From the NCBI GenBank assembly GCA_900770015.1, contig CAAGIU010000331.1, positions 1 to 20,091 of the forward strand: DNA of 20,091 nt, given 5' to 3'. This stretch comes from an uncultured Oscillospiraceae bacterium. GTDB lineage: Bacteria; Bacillota_A; Clostridia; Oscillospirales; Oscillospiraceae. A model generated the notes under the pieces. It had not been told where the DNA came from. It made no database searches and saw only the letters and a program-made list of their open reading frames with translations. Positions 1 to 6,965 of this stretch are shown here, in pieces. A program made the position numbers and the translations under genes. Every line of letters starts with the position of its first letter. Position 1 is the stretch's first letter.

Positions 1-112
1 CTGAAGGAGAGAGCGTTGGTCGACCACCAGCGCTTCCCTCGTTACGCATCAAAAGAACCGGGGCTCTCTCCCTCAGTCAGCCTTTGGCTGACAGCTCCCT
101 CCCAGAGGGAGC
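1..112. repeat. Palindromic intergenic repeat cut by the left window edge
   Basis: Three nested inverted repeats are visible. Bases 1-14 pair with 63-76 (13 of 14 match), 76-82 pairs with 86-92 (GTCAGCC/GGCTGAC) and 94-101 pairs with 105-112 (GCTCCCTC/GAGGGAGC). No open reading frame here has a ribosome site. CCCTCAGTCAGCC-type palindromes of this sort are familiar as dispersed intergenic repeats of gut Clostridia; that family assignment is from memory. The element probably continues to the left, outside the window. Confidence 0.6.
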
Positions 113-188
113 CTTTGGTGCACACCGCCAAATTACAATTTATCGCAATGCTGAGGCAAACCGATATGCACATTTTGTAAAATTATGC

Positions 189-217
189 TTGCAATCGATA
201 CAGCGCAGTGGTATAAT
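189..217 (+). promoter_or_regulatory. Promoter of the aromatic amino acid operon
   Basis: A -35 box TTGCAA (189-194) and a perfect -10 box TATAAT (212-217) are separated by 17 bp. The -10 box is preceded by TGG, giving an extended -10. Transcription should start near 224, so the RNA carries a leader of about 195 nt before aroF. That leader holds the attenuator described below. Confidence 0.8.
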
Positions 218-246
218 TTCTGTAGTTTCCGTTGGAGGCCAAAGAA

Positions 247-315
247 ATGAACGCTGTTTCCTTTGCTGCACAGTTTTATTTTGGCTACTATTACTTTTTT
301 ACCCGGAAAAAGTAA
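247..315 (+). CDS. Phe/Tyr-rich leader peptide of the aro operon attenuator
   Basis: This 22-codon ORF has an ATG at 247 preceded by GGAGG at 234-238, and ends with TAA at 313-315. The second half reads FYFGYYYFFTRKK, so 5 Phe and 4 Tyr occur in 22 residues, with no Trp. It lies between the operon promoter and a terminator hairpin that directly precedes aroF. Such composition and position are the hallmark of ribosome-mediated attenuation, as in the enteric pheA and trp leaders. Stalling at the Tyr-Tyr-Tyr-Phe-Phe run (286-300) would report a shortage of charged tRNA-Tyr or tRNA-Phe. The amino acids match the operon content, which includes both tyrA and pheA. The peptide itself probably has no function beyond its translation. 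The ORF and its composition are seen directly; the mechanism is inferred. Confidence 0.85.
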   Translation: MNAVSFAAQFYFGYYYFFTRKK

Positions 316-377
316 TAGCGATTTGTGCTGCAAAGCTTCCGACAGAAGCCAAAAATCGATTCTTTAACGCCGCACGA
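288..377 (+). promoter_or_regulatory. Alternative leader RNA hairpins (pause hairpin and antiterminator)
   Basis: A perfect 12-bp stem pairs 288-299 with 307-318 and overlaps the Tyr/Phe codons and the stop codon of the leader peptide; this is the candidate 1:2 pause hairpin. Further on, 323-335 can pair with 362-377. GTGCTGC (325-331) pairs with GCCGCAC (369-375) with one mismatch, AAAG (332-335) pairs with CTTT (362-365), and a small hairpin 335-339/345-349 lies inside. This second pairing consumes the 5' arm of the terminator and so is a candidate antiterminator. A ribosome at the stop codon 313-315 would cover roughly up to 328-330 and block it. A ribosome stalled at 286-300 would leave it free. 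Pairings were found by eye and no folding energy was computed. Confidence 0.6.
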
Positions 378-399
378 TTCGCCGTGCGGCGTTATTTTT
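366..399 (+). terminator. Attenuator terminator upstream of aroF
   Basis: A perfect 11-bp GC-rich stem (AACGCCGCACG at 366-376 with its complement at 383-393, loop of 6) is followed by TATTTTTG with five consecutive T at 395-399. It lies after the operon promoter and immediately before the aroF ribosome site, AAGGAG at 402-407. It therefore cannot be the end of an upstream gene and must act within the leader. Confidence 0.85.
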
Positions 400-418
400 G
401 TAAGGAGCTGTAAAAAAT

Positions 419-1420
419 ATGATCGCGATTCTGAAACACGGCACCACCCCCGACCAGACCTCCCATCTGGTGGATTGGCTGAAGCACATGAATCTGGATG
501 TCCACATTTCCCAGGGCCAGGAGGTCACCATTCTGGGCCTCATCGGCGATACCAGCCGGGTGGACATGGAGCTGCTGAACAGTCTGGAAATTGTGGAGAG
601 CGTCAAGCGGGTGTCCGAGCCCTTCAAGCAGGCAAACCGGAAGTTCCATCCCCAGGACTCCGTCATCGAAGCCGGCGGCACCAGAATCGGCGGCGGTTAT
701 TTCGGCATGATTGCCGGCCCCTGCTCCGTGGAGAGTGAGGAGCAGATCATCGGAGTGGCAATGGCTGTCAAGGAGGCCGGAGCTAACTTCCTCCGGGGCG
801 GCGCCTTCAAGCCCCGCACCTCTCCCTACGCCTTCCAGGGCATGGGCGCCGAGGGCATCCAGCTGCTGCTGAAGGCCAAGGAGGCCACGGGACTGCCCAT
901 TGTCACGGAGCTGATGAACATCAACACCCTGGATTTGTTTGACGATGTGGACGTGATTCAGGTGGGCGCCCGGAATATGCAGAATTTTGACCTGCTGAAG
1001 GAAGTGGGCAAGACCAGAAAGCCCATCCTCTTAAAGCGCGGCCTGGCCAATACCCTGCAGGAGCTGCTGATGAGCGCGGAATACATCATGAGCGAGGGCA
1101 ATGAGAACGTCATCCTCTGCGAGCGGGGCATCCGCACCTTTGAAACCGCCACCAGAAACACCCTGGATCTGTCCTGCGTCCCGGTGCTCCATGAGCTGAG
1201 CCACCTGCCGGTGGTCATCGACCCCAGCCATGCCACCGGAAAATCCCGGCTGGTGCCCTCCATGGCCTATGCTGCCGCTGCCTGCGGCGCCGACGGCCTG
1301 ATGATCGAGGTGCACAACAACCCCGAACGTGCCCTGTGCGACGGCGCCCAGTCCCTGACCCCTGCCCAGTTTGAAGAAGTCAGCCGCAAGGTGCAGCAGA
1401 TCCGTGAGGTTATGGTATGA
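419..1420 (+). CDS. aroF: 3-deoxy-7-phosphoheptulonate (DAHP) synthase
   Basis: Condenses phosphoenolpyruvate and erythrose-4-phosphate to DAHP, the first committed step of the shikimate pathway, in the cytoplasm. The 333-residue protein has an N-terminal ferredoxin-like (ACT-like) domain at about 1-75, as in the Thermotoga type Ibeta enzyme, then the TIM barrel. Visible motifs are AGPCSVES (99-106, with metal-ligand Cys102), KPRTSPYAFQG (131-141), DPSHATG (268-274) and IEVH (296-299). The N-terminal domain suggests feedback inhibition by Tyr or Phe; that is family knowledge. The start is the ATG after AAGGAG (402-407). It is the first structural gene after the attenuator, and its stop overlaps the tyrA start (ATGA). 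The symbol could equally be aroG or aroA(G) in other nomenclatures. Confidence 0.95.
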   Translation: MIAILKHGTTPDQTSHLVDWLKHMNLDVHISQGQEVTILGLIGDTSRVDMELLNSLEIVESVKRVSEPFKQANRKFHPQDSVIEAGGTRIGGGYFGMIAGPCSVESEEQIIGVAMAVKEAGANFLRGGAFKPRTSPYAFQGMGAEGIQLLLKAKEATGLPIVTELMNINTLDLFDDVDVIQVGARNMQNFDLLKEVGKTRKPILLKRGLANTLQELLMSAEYIMSEGNENVILCERGIRTFETATRNTLDLSCVPVLHELSHLPVVIDPSHATGKSRLVPSMAYAAAACGADGLMIEVHNNPERALCDGAQSLTPAQFEEVSRKVQQIREVMV

Positions 1421-2256
1421 TTGTTGGAATTTTGGGCCTGGGCCTCATCGGCGGCTCTCTGGCCAGAGCCTATAAGCTGGCGGGTCACACGGTTTATGTG
1501 AAAAACCGGGACGAGCAGATGCTGCGCTTTGCCATGCTCTCCGGCGCCGTGGACGGCAGGCTGGACGAAACCACCGTCCCCCAGTGCGATCTTCTGCTGC
1601 TGGCCATCTATCCCAAGGGCTGTGCCGACTGGCTGGAGGAAAATGCCCCTCTGGTCAGCCGGGATGCTCTCGTCATCGACTGCTGCGGCATCAAGCAGGA
1701 GGTCTGCGCCCGGTGCTTCCCCCTTGCGGAGCAGTATGGCTTCACCTTTGTGGGCGGTCACCCCATGGCAGGCTCCCAGTTCTCCGGCTTCAAGTACAGC
1801 CGGGCGACCCTGTTCCAGGGAGCGCCCATGGTGCTGGTGCCGCCCAAGTACGACGATATGGCGCTGCTGCAGCGGGTGAAGGATGTGCTTGCCCCCTGCG
1901 GCTTCGGCTTCTTCTCCGTCACCACGGCGGCGGATCACGACCGGATGATCGCCTTCACTTCTCAAATGCCCCACATTCTGAGCAATGCATTTATCAAGTC
2001 CCCCACCGCATTGGAGCACAAGGGCTTCTCCGCCGGAAGCTACCGGGACCTGACCCGGGTGGCCTGGCTGAACGCGGGCATGTGGACAGAGCTGTTCCTG
2101 GAAAACCGGGAGAATCTGCTCTTTGAGCTGGATCAGTATATCGGCAGCCTCACCGCCTATCGGGATGCGCTGCAGGAACGGGATGCCGACCGGCTCTATC
2201 GGCTGCTGGACGAGGGCAAACGCCGGAAGGAAGAGGTGGACGGATGCAAAAAGTAA
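1417..2256 (+). CDS. tyrA: Prephenate dehydrogenase
   Basis: Oxidatively decarboxylates prephenate to 4-hydroxyphenylpyruvate with NAD(P)+, the committed step to tyrosine. The 279-aa protein opens with a Rossmann motif GLGLIGGSLA (7-16). Further on it has GGHPMAGS, with the conserved His of the family, and a helical C-terminal domain with SAGSYRDLTR and WTELFLENR. No C-terminal ACT domain and no fused chorismate mutase are present, so Tyr feedback on this enzyme is not evident. The chorismate mutase activity it needs is supplied by pheA in the same operon. Translation is coupled to aroF by the ATGA overlap at 1417-1420, and the gene overlaps aroB by 13 bp. Confidence 0.94.
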   Translation: MIVGILGLGLIGGSLARAYKLAGHTVYVKNRDEQMLRFAMLSGAVDGRLDETTVPQCDLLLLAIYPKGCADWLEENAPLVSRDALVIDCCGIKQEVCARCFPLAEQYGFTFVGGHPMAGSQFSGFKYSRATLFQGAPMVLVPPKYDDMALLQRVKDVLAPCGFGFFSVTTAADHDRMIAFTSQMPHILSNAFIKSPTALEHKGFSAGSYRDLTRVAWLNAGMWTELFLENRENLLFELDQYIGSLTAYRDALQERDADRLYRLLDEGKRRKEEVDGCKK

Positions 2257-3296
2257 CCGTGAACGCCTCCCGCTCCTATGACATCCTCATCGGCAGCGGC
2301 CTGCTGGCGACCCTGGGAGCCGAGGCGCGGAAATTCCCCAAGGTGAAAAAGGTCTGCATTGTCAGCGAGACCAATGTCTATCCCCGCCACGGTTCTGCTG
2401 CCGAGCAGAGCCTGCGGGATGCGGGCTTTGAGGTCGTTTCTTATGTCTTCCCCGCAGGCGAAGAGAGCAAGTGCGGCGCAACGTATCTGGATCTGCTGAA
2501 TTTCCTGGCCCAAAACCAGCTGACCCGCTCGGATCTGCTGGTGGCTCTGGGCGGCGGCGTTGTGGGTGACCTGACGGGCTTTGCCGCGGCCACCTTCCTG
2601 CGGGGAGTGAAATTCATCCAGGTGCCCACCACCCTGCTGGCGGCGGTGGATTCCTCCGTGGGCGGCAAGACCGCCATCGATCTGCCTGCGGGAAAAAATC
2701 TGGCGGGGGCATTCTACCAGCCCAGTCTGGTGCTCTGCGATACCGATACCCTGAAAACCCTGCCGGAGGATATCTTCCGGGACGGCTGTGCCGAGGTCAT
2801 CAAGTACGGCGTGATCTACGACCGGGCATTCTTCGACTATCTGACCCAGGCGGGACCGGATTTTGACCGGGAGGCCGTCATCCGCCGCTGCGTGGAGCTG
2901 AAGCGGGATGTGGTGATGCAGGACGAATTTGACACCGGCGAGCGGATGAAGCTGAATCTGGGTCACACCATCGGCCACGGCGTGGAGGCCAGGAGCCATT
3001 TCGGCCTGTCCCACGGAAAATCCGTCGCCATCGGCATGGCCATGGTCTGCCGGGCCGCCGCGAAAAACGGCATGCTCTCTCCGGAGGATGCCCAAAAAGT
3101 GGAGGCTACCCTCTGCGCCTACGGTCTGCCCGTGAGGACGGAGTACCCGGCGGATGAAATCCTGAGCTATATGCTCTCCGACAAGAAGCGCTCCGGCGGC
3201 ACCGTTCCGCTGATTATCCCCACTGCCATCGGCCGCTGTGACATCGTCCCCACCCCGGTGGAAGAACTGAAAGCCTTTGTTGAAGCAGGAATCTGA
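2244..3296 (+). CDS. aroB: 3-dehydroquinate synthase
   Basis: Converts DAHP to 3-dehydroquinate, using catalytic NAD+ and a divalent metal (step 2 of the shikimate pathway). At 350 aa it has the family's usual length. Seen are the nucleotide-binding GGGVVGD (103-109), PTTLLAAVDSSVGGKTAID (128-146) and the candidate metal ligands Glu184 (CAEVIKYG), His in NLGHTIGHGVEA (238-249) and His257 (LSHG). The ATG lies inside the end of tyrA, 13 bp before its end, which implies translational coupling. The gene ends one base before the aroA start. Confidence 0.96.
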   Translation: MQKVTVNASRSYDILIGSGLLATLGAEARKFPKVKKVCIVSETNVYPRHGSAAEQSLRDAGFEVVSYVFPAGEESKCGATYLDLLNFLAQNQLTRSDLLVALGGGVVGDLTGFAAATFLRGVKFIQVPTTLLAAVDSSVGGKTAIDLPAGKNLAGAFYQPSLVLCDTDTLKTLPEDIFRDGCAEVIKYGVIYDRAFFDYLTQAGPDFDREAVIRRCVELKRDVVMQDEFDTGERMKLNLGHTIGHGVEARSHFGLSHGKSVAIGMAMVCRAAAKNGMLSPEDAQKVEATLCAYGLPVRTEYPADEILSYMLSDKKRSGGTVPLIIPTAIGRCDIVPTPVEELKAFVEAGI

Positions 3297-3297
3297 T

Positions 3298-4494
3298 ATG
3301 GATATTACCATCACACCCCGAAAACTCCACGGCCACATCACGGCCATCCCCTCCAAATCCCAGGCCCACCGGCTGCTGATCTGCGCCGCCTTTGCAGAGC
3401 ACGAAACCACCCTTCGCTGCCCGGATACCAACCGGGACATCGAAGCCACCGCCGAGTGCCTGCGATCTCTTGGCGCCAAAATCCAGCGGACGGAAGAAGG
3501 CTACACGGTTTTCCCAATCCAATCCATTCCGACCTCCGCCGTGCTTCCCTGTCACGACAGCGGCTCCACGCTGCGGTTCCTGCTGCCGGTGGCGGGTGCC
3601 CTGGGGGTGGACACGGTGTTTCAGATGGAGGGCAGACTCCCCCAGCGCCCCCTTTCCCCCATGTGGGAGGAGATGGAGCGGATGGGCTGCCGGCTCTCCA
3701 GACCCACGGAAACAACCATTCGCTGTCAGGGCAGACTTTCCCCCGGCACCTTCACCATCAGCGGCGGCGTTTCCAGCCAGTTCATCACGGGGCTGCTGCT
3801 GGCCTGCGCCCTGATTCCCGGGAAAAGCCGAATTGAAATCACCGGGAAATTGGAATCTGCCCCCTATGTGACCATGACCCTGCGGGCCATGGAGATATTC
3901 GGACTGCCGTGCGAGGATTTCACTGTGCACGGCGGAAAGGGCTTTTCTTCTCCCGGGAAACTCACTGTGGAGGGCGATTGGAGCAACGGCGCCTTCTTCC
4001 TGGCGGCAAAGGCGCTGGGAAGCGGCGTGGAAGTGGAGAATCTCTCCCCGGATTCCCCTCAGGGCGACCGGGCGGCGGCGGAGCTGCTGCCGGGTCTATC
4101 CGATAATCTGACCATTGATGCCTCCGACATTCCCGATCTGGTTCCCATTCTGGCCGTCATCGCCGCCTGCAAGCGGGGTGCTAAATTTACCAACATCGCC
4201 CGGCTGCGGCTGAAGGAATCCGACCGGGTGGAGTCCGTCCTTGCCATGCTCCGCAGTCTGGGCGGCAGGGCCGAGGCGGACGAAACCACCATGACCGTCT
4301 TCGGCACCGGGCTGGTTGGCGGCACGGTGGATGCCAGAAACGACCACCGCATCGCCATGTCCGCCGCCATCGCCGCCACGGTGTGCACCGAAAACGTCAC
4401 CATTCTGGGAGCGGAGTGTGTCCAGAAATCCTATCCCCAATTCTTTGAAGAATACCGAAAACTGGGAGGTTGCTATGAGCAGTACCTACGGTGA
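3298..4494 (+). CDS. aroA: 3-phosphoshikimate 1-carboxyvinyltransferase (EPSP synthase)
   Basis: Transfers the enolpyruvyl group of PEP to shikimate-3-phosphate, giving EPSP. The 398-residue protein carries SKSQAHR (19-25), DSGSTLRFL (87-95), EGRLPQRPLSP (111-121), GGVSSQFITG (156-165), LKESDRVES and NDHRIAMSAA, which together cover the substrate-binding loops of both domains. DSGSTLRF replaces the GNAGTxxR loop of class I (E. coli-like) enzymes, which is common in Firmicutes. I chose ATG 3298, one base after the aroB stop and after AGCAGGA, rather than an in-frame TTG at 3277 that lies inside aroB. The 3' end overlaps aroC by 20 bp. Confidence 0.95.
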   Translation: MDITITPRKLHGHITAIPSKSQAHRLLICAAFAEHETTLRCPDTNRDIEATAECLRSLGAKIQRTEEGYTVFPIQSIPTSAVLPCHDSGSTLRFLLPVAGALGVDTVFQMEGRLPQRPLSPMWEEMERMGCRLSRPTETTIRCQGRLSPGTFTISGGVSSQFITGLLLACALIPGKSRIEITGKLESAPYVTMTLRAMEIFGLPCEDFTVHGGKGFSSPGKLTVEGDWSNGAFFLAAKALGSGVEVENLSPDSPQGDRAAAELLPGLSDNLTIDASDIPDLVPILAVIAACKRGAKFTNIARLRLKESDRVESVLAMLRSLGGRAEADETTMTVFGTGLVGGTVDARNDHRIAMSAAIAATVCTENVTILGAECVQKSYPQFFEEYRKLGGCYEQYLR

Positions 4495-5554
4495 ACATTT
4501 GAAATTGTCCATTTTCGGCCAGTCCCACGGCGCTGCCATCGGCATGACCCTGGACGGCATCCCCGCGGGACTTCCCGTGGACGAGGCTGTGCTGCAGGAA
4601 TTCCTCAACCGCCGGGCACCGGGGCAGAATGACTGGTCCACCCCCCGCAAGGAAGAGGACCGGCCGGAATTTCTAAGCGGTGTGCTGAACGGTTTCACCT
4701 GCGGCGCGCCCATTGCCGCCATCATCCGCAACAAAAATACCCGCTCCGGGGACTATGCCAATCTCATGGACTGCCCCCGGCCCGGCCACGCCGATTACAC
4801 CGCCCAGATCAAATACGGCGGCTATCAGGACGTATCCGGCGGCGGCCATTTCTCCGGCCGGCTGACGGCACCGCTGTGCATTGCGGGAGGCCTCTGCAAG
4901 CAGTGGCTGGAAGAATATGGCATCCGGGTGGGCGCCCACATCGCCGCCATTGCCGGGGTGCAGGACGCGGCGTTTGACCCGATGCATCCACAACTGGATG
5001 CCGTGGGCACCGATTTTCCCGTATTGAACGCCGAAGCCGGAGCCAAAATGCGGGAGGCGGTTTCCGCAGCCCGGATGGACCTGGACAGCGTGGGCGGCGT
5101 CATCGAGTGCGCCGTCACGGGACTGCCCGCAGGACTGGGCGAACCCATGTTCGGCGGTGTGGAAGGACGGATTGCCCAGATCGTCTACGGCATTCCCGCT
5201 GTTAAGGGCGTGGAATTCGGCATCGGCTTTGCGACGGCTGCCCTCCGGGGAAGCCAGAATAACGACGATTTCCGCATGGAGGACGGCAAGGTGGTCACTG
5301 CCACCAACCACTGCGGCGGAATCCTGGGCGGCATCACCAGCGGTATGCCCCTGCTGTTCCGGGCGGCATTCAAGCCCACCCCCTCCATCTCCCGGCCCCA
5401 GCAGAGCGTGTCGCTTTCCCAGGGCGAAAACCGGGATCTGGTGGTGAAGGGCCGTCACGACCCCTGCATCGTCCCCCGGGCGGTGCCGGTGGTGGAGGCC
5501 GCTGCCGCCATCGCCATTTTTGACCTGCTGCTGCAAAACGGCTGGAAGAGATAA
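4475..5554 (+). CDS. aroC: Chorismate synthase
   Basis: Eliminates phosphate from EPSP to give chorismate; the family uses reduced FMN. The 359-aa protein shows FGQSHGAAIG (14-23, with His18), RPGHADY (102-108, with His105), SGGGHFSGRLTAP (121-133), GSQNNDDF, GGILGGITSGMPL and RHDPCIVPRAVPVVEA. The first motif has Gln where many homologues have Glu (FGESHG), and SGGGHFSGR replaces the commoner SGGGRxSAR. Both are, from memory, usual in clostridial AroC. The start is ATG 4475, five bases after GGGAGG (4464-4469), inside the end of aroA. This is the last gene before the MITE interruption. Confidence 0.95.
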   Translation: MSSTYGEHLKLSIFGQSHGAAIGMTLDGIPAGLPVDEAVLQEFLNRRAPGQNDWSTPRKEEDRPEFLSGVLNGFTCGAPIAAIIRNKNTRSGDYANLMDCPRPGHADYTAQIKYGGYQDVSGGGHFSGRLTAPLCIAGGLCKQWLEEYGIRVGAHIAAIAGVQDAAFDPMHPQLDAVGTDFPVLNAEAGAKMREAVSAARMDLDSVGGVIECAVTGLPAGLGEPMFGGVEGRIAQIVYGIPAVKGVEFGIGFATAALRGSQNNDDFRMEDGKVVTATNHCGGILGGITSGMPLLFRAAFKPTPSISRPQQSVSLSQGENRDLVVKGRHDPCIVPRAVPVVEAAAAIAIFDLLLQNGWKR

Positions 5555-5597
5555 AAAAACAACCCTGCTGCAAATTGGAATTTGGCGATGTTTTTTT
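5554..5597 (+). terminator. Weak terminator-like palindrome after aroC
   Basis: AAAAAACA (5554-5561) can pair with TGTTTTTT (5589-5596), with CAAATT/AATTTG inside (5571-5576/5579-5584), and a run of seven T follows at 5591-5597. The stem is AT-rich with large internal loops, so it is a poor intrinsic terminator by eye. If it works, expression of pheA and the genes beyond it would be reduced relative to aroF-aroC. Confidence 0.3.
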
Positions 5598-5606
5598 GCC
5601 CAGCCA

Positions 5607-5754
5607 CTGTAGGGGAGGATAGTATCCTCCCGCGCGGTGTAACCCGATTTGACCCGAAACGTTGGGCGAATCCGTACCGCGTCTCATGTGATACCATTCA
5701 ACGAAACATGCGAAAAAATGTTATGTGGCGGGAGGATGATATCCTCCCCTACAG
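5607..5754. mobile_element. MITE-like element, copy 1, between aroC and pheA
   Basis: The ends are inverted repeats, CTGTAGGGGAGGAT at the left and ATCCTCCCCTACAG at the right, and each end is itself a small palindrome (GGGAGGAT-ATCCTCCC). The interior carries GTTGGGCGAA and CATTCAACGAAACA. Copies with the same ends and interior words lie at 9808-9951 (inverted orientation) and from 19988 to the window edge (same orientation). The length of 148 bp and absence of coding capacity fit a non-autonomous miniature element. No target duplication could be assigned. Similarity to copy 2 extends leftward into the flanking GCCCAGCCA, so the true boundary may be about 10 bp outside. Confidence 0.75.
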
Positions 5755-5822
5755 CAGCGGAGAAGTTTTTTAATCAACGATCCGGAAACCGATCAAGCAA
5801 AACAAAAGGAAGAAGGAGCCTC

Positions 5823-6965
5823 ATGGATATTACCGAACTGAGAGCCGAGATTGATAAAATCGATGAAGAATTGGTGAAGCTGTTCTGCGCCCGGATGGAA
5901 ATTAGCGCCAAAGTGGCGGACTACAAGCGGGAGCGGAATCTGCCAATCTTCGTGCCCGCCCGGGAGCGGGAGATTCTGCAGACCATGGCGGAAAAGGCCG
6001 GCCCTGAGATGGCGGGCTATACCAGAAGCCTCTACTCCACCATTTTTGAGCTGAGCCGCAGCTATCAGGCCAAGCGGAACGGCCACCAGACGCCGCTGTA
6101 CCATGCCATCACCCAGGCCATCGAGAATACTCCCAAGCTCTTTCCCCAGGCACCCATGGTGGCCTGTCAGGGTGTGGAGGGGGCCTACTCCCAGCTGGCC
6201 TGTGAAAAAATTTTCAAAAGCCCCATGATTCTCTACTTCAAGAATTTTGATGCGGTGTTCTCCGCCATCGAGCAGGGCATGTGCCAGTACGGCATCCTGC
6301 CCATTGAGAATTCCACGGCAGGCTCCGTCAACCAGGTCTATGACCTGATGATCCAGCACAATTTCTCCATCGTCCGCACCTTCCGCCTGAAGGTGGACCA
6401 CAACCTGCTGGCAAACCCCGGTGTAAAGCTGGGGGACATCCGGGAAGTTTACTCCCACGAGCAGGCCATCAGCCAGTGCAGCGGTTTCTTAAGCAAGCTG
6501 CCCGGGGTGAATGTGGTTGCCGTTGCCAACACGGCGGTGGCGGCGGAAATGGTGGCGAAATCCGGACGGAAGGATGTGGCGGCCCTCAGCAGCCGCTCCT
6601 GTGCCCAGCTCTACGGTCTAGAAAATCTGGCTTCCTCCGTGCAGGACAAGGGCAACAACCGCACCCGGTTTATCTGCATCAGCAAAAATCTGGAAATCTA
6701 CCCCGGCTCGGACAAGACCAGCATCATGATGATCCTGAACCACAAGCCCGGCGCGCTGTACAAGGTGCTGGCGCGGCTCTATACCCTGGGCATCAACGTG
6801 ACCAAGCTGGAATCGAGGCCCCTGCCGGACCGGGAATTTGAGTTTATGTTCTACTTTGACCTGGAAACCTCCATCTATTCCGGGGAATTCGTGCAGCTGA
6901 TGTGCGAATTGGAGGATTTCTGCGAGGAATTCAAGTATCTGGGCAGCTATACAGAGGTGGTTTAA
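5823..6965 (+). CDS. pheA: Bifunctional chorismate mutase / prephenate dehydratase (P-protein)
   Basis: Converts chorismate to prephenate and then to phenylpyruvate, the committed Phe branch; its mutase also feeds TyrA. Domains in the 380 residues are an AroQ-class chorismate mutase (about 1-85, starting MDITELRAEIDKIDEELV), prephenate dehydratase (about 113-287, with GVEGAYSQ, LPIENSTAGSVN, SHEQAISQC and the catalytic TRF at 281-283), and a regulatory ACT domain (about 299-375, with GAL at 310-312 and ESRP at 330-333). The GAL and ESRP motifs are the Phe-binding signatures, so feedback inhibition by Phe is expected. I chose ATG 5823, four bases after AAGGAG (5813-5818). A longer in-frame reading back to 5649 runs through the MITE and has no ribosome site. 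The next gene begins immediately at 6966. Confidence 0.95.
   Translation: MDITELRAEIDKIDEELVKLFCARMEISAKVADYKRERNLPIFVPAREREILQTMAEKAGPEMAGYTRSLYSTIFELSRSYQAKRNGHQTPLYHAITQAIENTPKLFPQAPMVACQGVEGAYSQLACEKIFKSPMILYFKNFDAVFSAIEQGMCQYGILPIENSTAGSVNQVYDLMIQHNFSIVRTFRLKVDHNLLANPGVKLGDIREVYSHEQAISQCSGFLSKLPGVNVVAVANTAVAAEMVAKSGRKDVAALSSRSCAQLYGLENLASSVQDKGNNRTRFICISKNLEIYPGSDKTSIMMILNHKPGALYKVLARLYTLGINVTKLESRPLPDREFEFMFYFDLETSIYSGEFVQLMCELEDFCEEFKYLGSYTEVV

Noticed and set aside
84..413. A 109-codon + strand ORF over the aro leader
   Set aside because: It crosses the promoter and the terminator hairpin and lacks a ribosome site. The same region is explained by the leader peptide in another frame.
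224..418. T-box riboswitch in front of aroF
   Set aside because: Considered because clostridial amino acid genes often use T-boxes, but no T-box sequence (TGGNACCGCG-like) or specifier stem was found, while the leader peptide explains the region.
5649..5822. Upstream extension of pheA by 58 codons
   Set aside because: The extra codons lie inside the MITE-like element and before a perfect AAGGAG site that fits ATG 5823. The chorismate mutase domain begins at that ATG.
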